From: Vitreoscilla sp.
Lineage (GTDB): Bacteria > Pseudomonadota > Gammaproteobacteria > Burkholderiales > Burkholderiaceae
Direction: 5' to 3'
Assembly (NCBI GenBank): GCA_014378125.1
Contig: JACMOG010000835.1
Location: forward strand, 1 to 7,634
Length of the DNA stretch: 7,634 bases
Below are positions 1 to 6,188 of this stretch, piece by piece. The notes under the pieces are model-generated. The model was not told where the DNA came from. It ran no database searches and was given only the letters and a program-made list of their open reading frames with translations. Both the position numbers and the translations under genes were made by a program. Numbering within the stretch: position 1 is the first letter of the stretch; each line of letters begins with the position of its first letter.

Positions 1-804
1 CCATTGCGCGGCCTCGGCCGAGAAATGCAGCGTGGCCTGCCGCAGCCGCGCCCCGCCGAAGATGCCGTAGCCCTGGTCGAGTGCCGATTCCACCTCGGAC
101 ATCGGCAGTTCGCGTGCCGGCTCGTCCAGCACCTTGGCCGAGCGCACGGCGTCGAGCGCGAAGCGGCGCAGGCCCCCGCTGGCGTGGCACCAGGCGTCGA
201 GATACCAGGTGTTGCGGTAGTGCAGCAGGCGTTGCGGCGACAGCACGCGCTCCGACTCGCTGCGCTTGCTGCGCGTGTAGTAGCTGATGGTGAGGCGGCG
301 CCGGCTCAGCACGGCGCTGACGGCCTCCTCGAACCAGCGGCTCGCCACGGCCCTCTTGGCCGGGTTGGCGATCCGAACGCGGCGCATCAGGGCCTGGGCC
401 TCGTCGCCGCTGGCGCCCAGCATGCCGTGCAGCTTGTCCAGCAGCGGCTGAAGGTGGCGACCCAGCACGCCGCCGTCGTCCAGGCCGGCGATGAGTTGGT
501 GCATCGTCAAGAGCGCGTGAAGTTCCTTTTCCGAAAACCACACGCCGGGCAGCTCGTGCGTCTTCGCGCCGGGGCGCACCGCCGGCCCGCCGTTGGCGGC
601 CACGGCGCCGCCGTCGGCGAAGCGGTACACGTTCTCGTCCCGGGCGTAGACGATGGGCGCGTCCATGCGGTCGCGCAGGTATTGCAGGTCGCGCTTGAGC
701 GTCGCGGGCGACACCTCGAGCTCGGAAAGCAGCTGCTCGAAGCTGACGCCCGACTGCCGCTTGATGAGCAGTTCGATCCGGTAGAAACGTTCGGTTCGGT
801 CCAT
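1..804 (-). CDS. WYL-domain transcriptional regulator (HTH + WYL), C-terminus cut by window edge
   Basis: The frame is open from an ATG at 804 to base 1 with no stop, so 268 residues are visible. Family proteins are usually a little over 300 residues, so only the tail is missing. Residues about 4-60 form a winged helix-turn-helix of the HTH_11/DeoR type (RTERFYRIELLIK, then VSPATLKRDLQYLRD as recognition helix, then a wing ending in VYRFADG). The WYL domain follows; the literal Trp-Tyr-Leu is at residues 200-202 (NTWYLDAWC), followed by GLRRFALDAVRSAKVL, typical of the fold. WYL domains are thought to sense ligands, often nucleic acids or nucleotides, and such regulators control DNA-repair, metabolic and defence genes. 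The gene is divergent from the unknown gene at 893, and a palindrome lies in the shared 88-bp gap, so it probably controls itself and that neighbour (inference). Its Shine-Dalgarno is weak. Identity as a WYL regulator is secure; its target and ligand are unknown. Confidence 0.93.
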   Translation of the reverse strand, partial: MDRTERFYRIELLIKRQSGVSFEQLLSELEVSPATLKRDLQYLRDRMDAPIVYARDENVYRFADGGAVAANGGPAVRPGAKTHELPGVWFSEKELHALLTMHQLIAGLDDGGVLGRHLQPLLDKLHGMLGASGDEAQALMRRVRIANPAKRAVASRWFEEAVSAVLSRRRLTISYYTRSKRSESERVLSPQRLLHYRNTWYLDAWCHASGGLRRFALDAVRSAKVLDEPARELPMSEVESALDQGYGIFGGARLRQATLHFSAEAAQW

Positions 805-825
805 GGGCCTGCATTTTGCCGTACC

Positions 826-842
826 AGCTCATCGTATGAGCT
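826..842. promoter_or_regulatory. Perfect inverted repeat, candidate operator of the WYL regulator
   Basis: AGCTCAT-CGT-ATGAGCT is a perfect 7-bp inverted repeat with a 3-nt centre. Beyond one mismatched pair (825/843), two further base pairs match (823-824 with 844-845). It sits 21 bp before the regulator's ATG and 50 bp before the divergent gene's ATG, where a dimeric winged-helix regulator could repress both. No convincing -35/-10 pair was found around it; TACGAT on the minus strand at its centre is only a weak -10 candidate. The role is inferred from position and symmetry. Confidence 0.6.
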
Positions 843-892
843 TGTGGAACGCCAAACTGCCTTCACTGTCAGATCAAACCGAGGACGACACC

Positions 893-1939
893 ATGAACCA
901 GGCCACCTTCAACTTCGCCCCCAGAGCCAGGCGCGCGGACATCGGCGCGAAGCACGCGGTCGTGGCGAAGCCGCCGGTTCGTGAACAGGCCCCGGCCAAC
1001 GACGTCGATCCCGGCGATGCGATCGGCTTCGAATACGCCCGCTACGCGCTGGTGCCGCCCGCGCCCTGCCTGTGGCCCGGCCACCCAATCCGCGAAGGCT
1101 GGGAGCGCGGCCGCCGCCTGATGACGCGCCGCACGCGCCCGGCCACCCTGGCCGTCACGCGCTGGCTGGCGTTGCGCCTGGCCGCCTGGCAACGCGGCGA
1201 GGCCTTCGACGACCACCAGATCACGCCCCAGGTGCTGCGCTCGCTGGAGGTCGCCACCCATTGCCCCATCACCGGCCGCGCGCTGCAGGACGACGCCTGC
1301 GTGGCCCCCATCGACCTGCGCCGCGGTTGGGCCGCCGGCAACCTGGTGCTGCTGAGCCCCGGCATCGCCGAACGCTGGAAGACCATCGACTGGGAGATGG
1401 CCAAGGACGCGCTGGCGCGCGTCGAGGCCGAGCCCGAGACGCTGGTCGAGGGCCTGCCGCTGCGCCACTGGCGCCGGGTCGTGGCGCTGAAATCGCTCGC
1501 CACGCCGCTGCCGCACGACGAGGCCGCCAGCATCCCGCTGCACGTGCTGCCGCCCAACCGCATCCGCCTGGTCAACCCGATCCAGGAGCTCCAGGCCGTG
1601 CTCACGCTGCAACTGGCCGTTCCGGGCTGGGGCCAGCGCGCCCGCGGCCTGGCCGACTCGATGCCCGTGGCCCTGCGCAACGAGTTCAACCTGTTCTTCA
1701 ACTCGCTGCTGGCCCAGGCGCTGCGCCAGAACCAGGGCGCCGCCAAGACCGAGATGCGCGACGCGCTGGCCGCGGCCTGGGGCGACGCGGTGGTGATGCG
1801 ACGCTGGTTGCGCTTCACAGCGCTGGCCGACGCGACGCTGGCCGAGACGCTGGTGGAGCGTCTCACGCGCGAACCGATGCCGGGGCTCTATGTGGTGCGG
1901 CATGGCGAGGTCGAGGCGCAGCAGGCGATGGCGGCTTGA
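893..1939 (+). CDS. Hypothetical protein, 348 aa, with a weak HNH-like block
   Basis: I do not recognise this family with certainty. The frame could open at 803 or 836, but ATG 893 is chosen because GAGGA at 881-885 is well spaced before it and earlier starts would run through the palindrome and into the regulator gene. The protein looks soluble, with no signal peptide or membrane helix. The N-terminal 40 residues are low in predicted structure and rich in Ala, Pro and Arg. Residues 123-163 read HCPITG, then a short linker, PID, RRGWAAGNLVLLS and a Lys at 163. This resembles the C-x-x-TG ... D ... GY/W-x-x-GN-x-x-x-x-S ... K layout of HNH-type nucleases, but a second cysteine pair is absent. 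The C-terminal half is predicted to be mainly helical (for example FNLFFNSLLAQALRQ). It is divergent from the WYL regulator and probably controlled by it. Reality as a gene is strong; the nuclease idea is tentative. Confidence 0.85.
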   Translation: MNQATFNFAPRARRADIGAKHAVVAKPPVREQAPANDVDPGDAIGFEYARYALVPPAPCLWPGHPIREGWERGRRLMTRRTRPATLAVTRWLALRLAAWQRGEAFDDHQITPQVLRSLEVATHCPITGRALQDDACVAPIDLRRGWAAGNLVLLSPGIAERWKTIDWEMAKDALARVEAEPETLVEGLPLRHWRRVVALKSLATPLPHDEAASIPLHVLPPNRIRLVNPIQELQAVLTLQLAVPGWGQRARGLADSMPVALRNEFNLFFNSLLAQALRQNQGAAKTEMRDALAAAWGDAVVMRRWLRFTALADATLAETLVERLTREPMPGLYVVRHGEVEAQQAMAA

Positions 1940-1973
1940 CAACTGGTGCGCGCGCGGCGACCGCGTCAGGCTG

Positions 1974-1998
1974 GCCGACGTCACTTCAGCCGACGTCA
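1974..1998. repeat. Two 10-bp direct repeats (15-bp period) between convergent genes
   Basis: GCCGACGTCA occurs at 1974-1983 and again at 1989-1998, separated by CTTCA. Because GACGTC is itself a palindrome, the pair could also form a 6-bp stem with a 9-nt loop, but no T-tract follows on either strand. It lies in the 111-bp gap between the 3' ends of the hypothetical gene and the AAA ATPase gene, where no convincing intrinsic terminator is visible. It may be a weak transcription-end structure, a binding site or chance. Confidence 0.4.
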
Positions 1999-2050
1999 AT
2001 CGTGGCGCGGCACAAACCAGGCAATCGCCAGGATTCTTGCGTTTTGCGGC

Positions 2051-2884
2051 CTACGGCAGCGTGATCGTCGCAGACTCGCCGTTCAGTTCCTTCTGCAGCA
2101 GGTCGTCGACCGCGCGCACCACGGCGGCATTGGCGTCGCTGCGCCCTTCCATGAACAGCTGCAGCAGGATGTGGCCGCAGAGGCGATTGATCCGGCCGGG
2201 GTTGCCTCCGCCGCGCGCGTGGATCTCGGCAATCGTGTTCACGTCGAAGACGGGTCGCCCCGTCCCGCCCGCAAGACGCAGGCGACCGAGGATGTAGTCG
2301 CGCGTGTCCGTGTATTCGAGCGGCTCGACATGCACGGGCGGATTGATGTTCAGGGGCCGTCCGAGTCGGTGGAGCTCCTCGACGGCCGGGGGTGCGAAGC
2401 GCCCGACAAGAACGACGTGCAACGCGGCGCGACCCTCGACGCGTACCGCTGCCAGCTTGCGCAGGCGCGTCAAGGCATCGAGGCCCAGTCGATGCGCCTC
2501 ATCCACCAGCAGGAGCGCGTCGCGCCCTTCGCGAACGAGGGCCTCGAGTCGCTGGAGGAGGCTGCCCAGCGGCGGAAGGGCGTGGGTGCTGCGCATGCCC
2601 AGCGCCCGGCCGACGCCATCGAGCAGCCCGTCGCCCTCCAGGCGCGTGAGCCGCAGCTCGCCGACCGTGTGGCGCGCCGGATTGACCTCTTGCAATATTC
2701 GCCGGGCGACCGTGCTCTTGCCGATGCCGAAGTCGCCGAAGAGCGGCGTGAAGTCCTTTCCTCGGCGGGATGCGTCCAGCAAGGCATGGATGACCGCCCG
2801 TTGGGATGCCAGCTCGACGTGGAAATTGGGGTCGGGACCGATTCGAAACGGCATGTCGGCCAACCCGAAGTGGGCTTGGTATAT
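2051..2884 (-). CDS. ExeA/GspA/MshM-type AAA ATPase, apparently starting at ATA
   Basis: This is an AAA_22 ATPase of 277 residues, counting from an ATA codon at 2884-2882. The N-terminus (YQAHFGLADMPFRIGPDPNF) matches the family opening, in which a Met-Tyr precedes a HFGL...PF...PDP motif. Walker A is GDFGIGKST (50-58), Walker B is LLLVDEAH (124-131), and the family's late motif GGNPGRINRLC is at 226-236. Relatives energise assembly of type II secretion (ExeA/GspA) or MSHA pili (MshM), or act as transposon target selectors (TniB). The length matches MshM-like single-domain proteins; GspA's C-terminal membrane and peptidoglycan-binding part is missing. The stretch that in ExeA holds a conserved Gln-Arg pair reads RPLNINPP here. 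No secretion, pilus or transposase genes are nearby, so the partner is unknown. Conventional in-frame starts are TTG 2863 and ATG 2854, but neither has a good Shine-Dalgarno and both would cut the conserved N-terminus. Confidence 0.88.
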   Translation of the reverse strand: MYQAHFGLADMPFRIGPDPNFHVELASQRAVIHALLDASRRGKDFTPLFGDFGIGKSTVARRILQEVNPARHTVGELRLTRLEGDGLLDGVGRALGMRSTHALPPLGSLLQRLEALVREGRDALLLVDEAHRLGLDALTRLRKLAAVRVEGRAALHVVLVGRFAPPAVEELHRLGRPLNINPPVHVEPLEYTDTRDYILGRLRLAGGTGRPVFDVNTIAEIHARGGGNPGRINRLCGHILLQLFMEGRSDANAAVVRAVDDLLQKELNGESATITLP

Positions 2885-2889
2885 GGTTG

Positions 2890-2894
2890 CCTCC
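2890..2894 (-). promoter_or_regulatory. Shine-Dalgarno GGAGG that points to the ATA start
   Basis: On the minus strand GGAGG is followed by CAACC and then ATA, a near-ideal 5-nt spacing. The next in-frame starts, TTG 2863 and ATG 2854, lie 26 and 35 nt downstream of it, too far to use it. No ATG, GTG or TTG is in range in any frame. Confidence 0.75.
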
Positions 2895-2934
2895 GGGGGC
2901 CGCCCGAAATTCGCGCTGGGATCGGTTGCCTTGA

Positions 2935-2963
2935 AACATAAGCAGCCCTGGAAGCGTCGTCAA
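2935..2963 (-). promoter_or_regulatory. Sigma70-like promoter of the AAA ATPase gene
   Basis: On the minus strand TTGACG (2963-2958) and TATGTT (2940-2935) are separated by exactly 17 bp. The -35 matches consensus at 5 of 6 bases and the -10 at 4 of 6. Transcription would begin near 2928, giving a leader of about 44 nt up to the proposed ATA start. This suggests that the ATPase has its own transcript and does not depend only on read-through from the Sel1 gene. Confidence 0.6.
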
Positions 2964-2987
2964 TCCCACGTTGGTCCGGGACGGGTT

Positions 2988-3008
2988 CCGGCGCACCGCT
3001 GCCGCCGG
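2988..3008 (-). terminator. GC-rich hairpin just after the Sel1 gene, weak terminator candidate
   Basis: CCGGCG at 2988-2993 and CGCCGG at 3003-3008 form a perfect 6-bp stem around a 9-nt loop, 10 nt past the Sel1-protein stop codon. No T-run follows on the minus strand, so it is not a canonical intrinsic terminator. It could slow polymerase or stabilise the mRNA 3' end. Confidence 0.25.
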
Positions 3009-3018
3009 TCGCCCGGCC

Positions 3019-5157
3019 CTACCCGCGCGATTCGCGCGTCATCGCCAGCTCGATGTCCTCGAGCTGCCCCTTCGCGTCCTGCACGCCATCCTTGGCGGCG
3101 AGCGACATCAGCCGCATCGCTTCGCGCAGGTCGCGATCGAGGCCACGGCCGTCGGCCGTCAATACCCCCAGGTGGTACCAGGCGGCGGGGATCTTTTTCT
3201 CGGCCGCCTGCTTGTACAGCGTCACCGCACGTTCCAGGTCCTGCGGCACGCCGCGGCCGCGCTCGTACTTGCCGGCGGGCATGATCAGCGCCTCGCCGTG
3301 GTCGTGCTGCACCGCGCGCTCCAGCCAGTAGATGGCGCGCTCGTCGTCCTGGGGCACGCCGTCGCCGGTGCTGCAGTGCATCGCCATCTCGTACTGCGCC
3401 TGCGCGAAGTCGCCGGCCGCGGCCTGGGCCAGCAGGGCCACGCAGCGGGTCATGTCGTGGCGAACGCCCTTGCCGATGCGATGCATCCACGCCAGGCGGT
3501 AGGTTCCGTGCGCGTTGCCGGCCTCGGACGCGCGCGTGAGCAGCTGCACGGCCTGCGCGGTGTCCCCGGGCACGCGCAGGCCCGTCTCGAGCTCCTGGCC
3601 CAGCCGCGCCAACGCGGGCGGGTAGCCCTTGTCGACCGCGCTGCGCAGCGGCGCCATTCCCTTGGGCACGCGGGCCTTGACCGTGTCGCCCTCCAGGTGG
3701 AGGACCGCCAGCGCGAGCTGGGCCGCGGCGCTGCCGGCGTCGGCGGCCGATTGCCACAGCTGCTTGGCGCTGGCCTGGTTGCGCGGGGCCACCAGGCCCT
3801 GCCACATCAGGTTGGCCAGCGCGTGGCAGGCGTGGGCCGGCGTCAGCAGCGGCGACTTCTCAGGGCGCGGGCGCGCCGACTGGCGGATGCGCTGTTCCAG
3901 CCAGGCGATGCACTCGGTGCCATGGTCGGCGGGGCTGCGCGAGACGAACACCACGCCCTCCTGCAACTGCGTGGACGTGGCGCTGCGGCGGAGGCCGCGC
4001 GCGTCCTTGAACACGCAGGCCATGTGGCCGTCCGGGCCCGGCACCACCTGCACCACGCGGCCCGGGTACAGCCCGCCGTCGGTGAGCACCGCGTCGCCCA
4101 CGCGCACCTGCTCGCCGCTTGCGTACGACGGCTGCACGCCGACGGCCGCCGGCAGCAACGAGGGCACCTCGCGCCGGCCCTGGTAGAAGTCGACCCAGCC
4201 CTTGCCGGACGACCAGCGCACGCCATGCAGGCCGCGCTTGACCGCCACGTACAGGCGCAGGAACTGATCCTCTGGAACGCTGAACTCCCAGACCGACGGG
4301 TCGAGGATGGCGAACGGCTGGCCGTTGGTGGCGGGCTGGAACCGGAACGCCATGCGCAGGCGCAGCGGCGAGTTGCCGTAGGCCTGCACCGTCACCGAGA
4401 TCGCCTCCACGCGCTTGCCCGACGAGTTGATCGACGTCGCGTGCGCGAACGCCTTCCACGTGGCGCCCTCGGCGTTGTCCTTCAGCGCCGCCTCGCCGCG
4501 CGCCACGGCATCCTCGCCGTCGAAGGCCAGCGTGGTGGTGGCCACGCGCTGGCCGCGTGGGTGCTGCCAGGTGATCTGCGGCATCGCGGGACGTCCTTCG
4601 GCCACGGCGCCCATCATCGTGCTGGCGGTGACGCCCAGCACCCGGGCCGCGTTCCACCAGGCCATCGGCAGGTCGTACTCGAGCTCGCTGGCCACGCTCA
4701 GCAGGTAGTCGGACGCGGTGGCGTACTGGCCCAGGCCCAGCTCGAACACACGGTCGTGCAGCCACACCAGCGGCAGGAACAGCAACCCCTGGTCAGGCGC
4801 CAGCGCCACCAGGCGCGTGAACGGCGTGTCGGAGATGTTGGCCCAGTCGGCCACCGCCTTGCGCCCGGAAGCGGTGTCGTGCCAGTCGATGTGCACCCCG
4901 GTGCGGCGCGTGAGCACCGACATCAGGTAGAACGCCAGCAGCGACAGGAAGTTGCGACCCGCCGGATCGGCGAGGAACTCGTCGTGCACGGGCCTGGCCC
5001 GCTCGCGGATGGCCTTGAGCAGCAGGTCGAGGCGATCGAGGCTTTCCTCCGAGCCATCGAGACGCGCCTGCTGCAGGGCCTTGCCGAATTTCCAGCCACC
5101 CTCCACCTCGCCGCCGCGGGCATAGGTTTCGAGGAATAAGCGTGCTGTCTCGTTCAA
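3019..5157 (-). CDS. Sel1-repeat (TPR-like) protein, 712 aa
   Basis: The start is TTG at 5157-5155, chosen because GGGAGG (5167-5162) lies 4 nt before it and no in-frame ATG is available before a stop at 5173-5175. Three regions can be seen. Residues 1 to about 345 are an unrecognised, well-structured part rich in Trp and Phe (for example EFLADPAGRNFLSLLAFYLM). Residues about 350-402 (VRVGDAVLTDGGLYPGRVVQV) look like a small SH3/KOW-like beta barrel. Residues about 442-692 hold about seven Sel1 repeats of 35-37 residues, clearest at CSTGDGVPQDDERAIYWLER and YERGRGVPQDLERAVTLYKQ. Sel1 repeats form alpha-alpha superhelices that scaffold protein complexes. There is no signal peptide or clear membrane segment, so it is probably cytoplasmic. 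The AAA ATPase gene follows 134 bp downstream on the same strand, but with its own promoter, so co-function is only a possibility. No clear promoter is seen upstream. Confidence 0.92.
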   Translation of the reverse strand: MNETARLFLETYARGGEVEGGWKFGKALQQARLDGSEESLDRLDLLLKAIRERARPVHDEFLADPAGRNFLSLLAFYLMSVLTRRTGVHIDWHDTASGRKAVADWANISDTPFTRLVALAPDQGLLFLPLVWLHDRVFELGLGQYATASDYLLSVASELEYDLPMAWWNAARVLGVTASTMMGAVAEGRPAMPQITWQHPRGQRVATTTLAFDGEDAVARGEAALKDNAEGATWKAFAHATSINSSGKRVEAISVTVQAYGNSPLRLRMAFRFQPATNGQPFAILDPSVWEFSVPEDQFLRLYVAVKRGLHGVRWSSGKGWVDFYQGRREVPSLLPAAVGVQPSYASGEQVRVGDAVLTDGGLYPGRVVQVVPGPDGHMACVFKDARGLRRSATSTQLQEGVVFVSRSPADHGTECIAWLEQRIRQSARPRPEKSPLLTPAHACHALANLMWQGLVAPRNQASAKQLWQSAADAGSAAAQLALAVLHLEGDTVKARVPKGMAPLRSAVDKGYPPALARLGQELETGLRVPGDTAQAVQLLTRASEAGNAHGTYRLAWMHRIGKGVRHDMTRCVALLAQAAAGDFAQAQYEMAMHCSTGDGVPQDDERAIYWLERAVQHDHGEALIMPAGKYERGRGVPQDLERAVTLYKQAAEKKIPAAWYHLGVLTADGRGLDRDLREAMRLMSLAAKDGVQDAKGQLEDIELAMTRESRG

Positions 5158-5260
5158 GCGGCCTCCCAGCCGTCATCATTTTGCGTCCCGTCGAGGCGAC
5201 GGCATGAATGTAACGGGAGAAGCGTGGTGGTGGACGCACACTCACGTGGAAAAGTGCAGC

Positions 5261-5270
5261 GTTGCGCAAC
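5261..5270. promoter_or_regulatory. 10-bp perfect palindrome upstream of the Sel1 gene
   Basis: GTTGCGCAAC reads the same on both strands and lies about 105 bp before the Sel1-protein start, in the 288-bp gap between that gene and the nitroreductase gene. The flanks do not extend the symmetry. It could be a regulator site. Apart from the terminator at 5401-5422 and this palindrome I see no gene or convincing promoter in the gap. Confidence 0.25.
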
Positions 5271-5400
5271 TGCCGGGCGTGGGATGTGTGAAGAAGAAGG
5301 CCATTGCTTTGCGAGGCGCGTCGGATCAGTCACGACTCACCGCGCCCCGCACGCCGCCAAACCAGCGCCAAGCACCGCCACTCACAATCCGCGCTGAAGC

Positions 5401-5422
5401 AAAAAAAGCCGCACACCGCGGC
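5401..5422 (-). terminator. Intrinsic terminator of the RutE-like gene
   Basis: On the minus strand GCCGC-GGTGT-GCGGC (5422-5408) forms a perfect 5-bp GC stem with a 5-nt loop, immediately followed by seven T residues (5407-5401). It begins 23 nt after the nitroreductase stop codon. This is a textbook Rho-independent terminator and separates the nitroreductase from the Sel1 gene downstream. Confidence 0.9.
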
Positions 5423-5445
5423 CCTTCCTCTGGAATCGGCCGACT

Positions 5446-6039
5446 TCAGTCGATGCGCGCCATCGTATGGAACGGCAGGCGCGGGCCGCGCGGCCAGTTG
5501 CCGGTGGAGTCGCCGTAGCCGAGGTTGATGAGGAAGTTGGACTTCCACTTGCCCTCGGGGAAGAACGCCGCGTCGACGGCGGCGTTGTCGAAGCCGCTCA
5601 TCGCGCCGGAGTCGATGCCCAGCGCGCGGGCGGCCACGATCAGGTAGGCGCCCTGCATGCTGCTGTTGCGCATCGCGGTGGATTCGATGAAGCCCGCGTT
5701 GCCGTGGAACATGTCGCGCGCGCCGGGCATCGCCGGGAACTGCGTGGGCAGCTGCTCGTGGAACTCGGTGTCGTAGGCCACGATGGCGGTGACCGGCGCG
5801 GCCATCGTCTTGTCCACGTTGCCGCCCATCAGCGTGCCCTTGAGCTTTTCCTTGGCCTCGGCGCTGCGCACGAACACGATGCGGCCCGGCTGGGCGTTCA
5901 TCGAGGTGGGGCCCCACTTCATCAGGTCGACCAGCGAATGCAGCGTGGCGTCGTCGATCGGACGCGACTGGAATTTGTTGAACGTGCGGGCGTCGAAGAA
6001 CAGTTGCTTCAGCGCGGCGTCGTTGAGGGCTTCGGACAT
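5446..6039 (-). CDS. rutE: RutE-like FMN nitroreductase (malonic semialdehyde reductase family)
   Basis: The 197-residue length matches E. coli RutE (about 196). Family signatures run in order: LFFDARTFNKF (13-23, flavin phosphate contact), LMKWGPTSMNAQP (39-51), AAPVTAIVAYD, RNSSMQGAYLIVAARALG, SGAMSGFD and NFLINLGYGD near the C-terminus. E. coli RutE reduces malonic semialdehyde to 3-hydroxypropionate at the end of the Rut pyrimidine pathway; many relatives are general NAD(P)H nitro- or quinone reductases bound to FMN. No rutA-D genes are present here, so a Rut role is not supported and the symbol reflects family only. ATG 6039 is chosen because AGGA lies 7 nt upstream and the sequence from there aligns with RutE; an upstream in-frame extension to 6180 has no family similarity. 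It is divergent from a flavin reductase gene, has a repeat-rich leader and ends at a clear terminator. Confidence 0.93.
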   Translation of the reverse strand: MSEALNDAALKQLFFDARTFNKFQSRPIDDATLHSLVDLMKWGPTSMNAQPGRIVFVRSAEAKEKLKGTLMGGNVDKTMAAPVTAIVAYDTEFHEQLPTQFPAMPGARDMFHGNAGFIESTAMRNSSMQGAYLIVAARALGIDSGAMSGFDNAAVDAAFFPEGKWKSNFLINLGYGDSTGNWPRGPRLPFHTMARID

Positions 6040-6060
6040 GGTCGGTTCCTGGATCGGTTG

Positions 6061-6087
6061 TGGGGGATCGAGATGCATCTTCCCCCA
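6061..6087. promoter_or_regulatory. Nested inverted repeats in the leader of the RutE-like gene
   Basis: TGGGGGA (6061-6067) and TCCCCCA (6081-6087) form a perfect 7-bp inverted repeat. Between them AGATGCATCT (6071-6080) is a perfect 10-bp palindrome abutting the right arm. The element begins 22 bp before the nitroreductase ATG and lies just ahead of its Shine-Dalgarno, so it could be an operator overlapping the leader or an mRNA hairpin. It also lies about 100 bp upstream of the divergent flavin reductase gene. The function is inferred from position only. Confidence 0.5.
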
Positions 6088-6188
6088 GGCGGCGTGCCCA
6101 TCCGTGCAGCCAAGTCGAAGGCCCCATTCAAAATCGGTCAACGCCGCCGTTCCCCCCGGTAGGCACGGCCGCGGACACAATCGTCTCC

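Noticed and set aside
4..984. A 326-codon plus-strand frame across the WYL regulator
   Set aside because: The minus strand encodes an unmistakable HTH and WYL domain; the plus frame is low complexity and runs through the shared promoter region.
869..1999. A 376-codon open frame on the minus strand opposite the hypothetical gene
   Set aside because: The composition is Arg/Gln/His/Gly-rich and low in structure, while the plus frame has a good ribosome site and balanced composition.
2051..2884. The AAA ATPase as a TniB transposition protein marking a Tn7/Tn5053-like element
   Set aside because: No transposase, resolvase, terminal repeats or target duplications are seen nearby, and the N-terminus is of the ExeA/MshM type.
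2971..5139. A 722-codon open frame on the plus strand opposite the Sel1 gene
   Set aside because: Its product is dominated by His, Arg, Gln, Ala and Gly with no domain, as expected for an antisense frame of GC-rich coding DNA; the minus frame carries clear Sel1 repeats.
5204..5518. A plus-strand frame of about 100 codons in the gap upstream of the Sel1 gene
   Set aside because: No ribosome site is seen, it crosses the intrinsic terminator and enters the nitroreductase gene antisense, and the composition is not protein-like.
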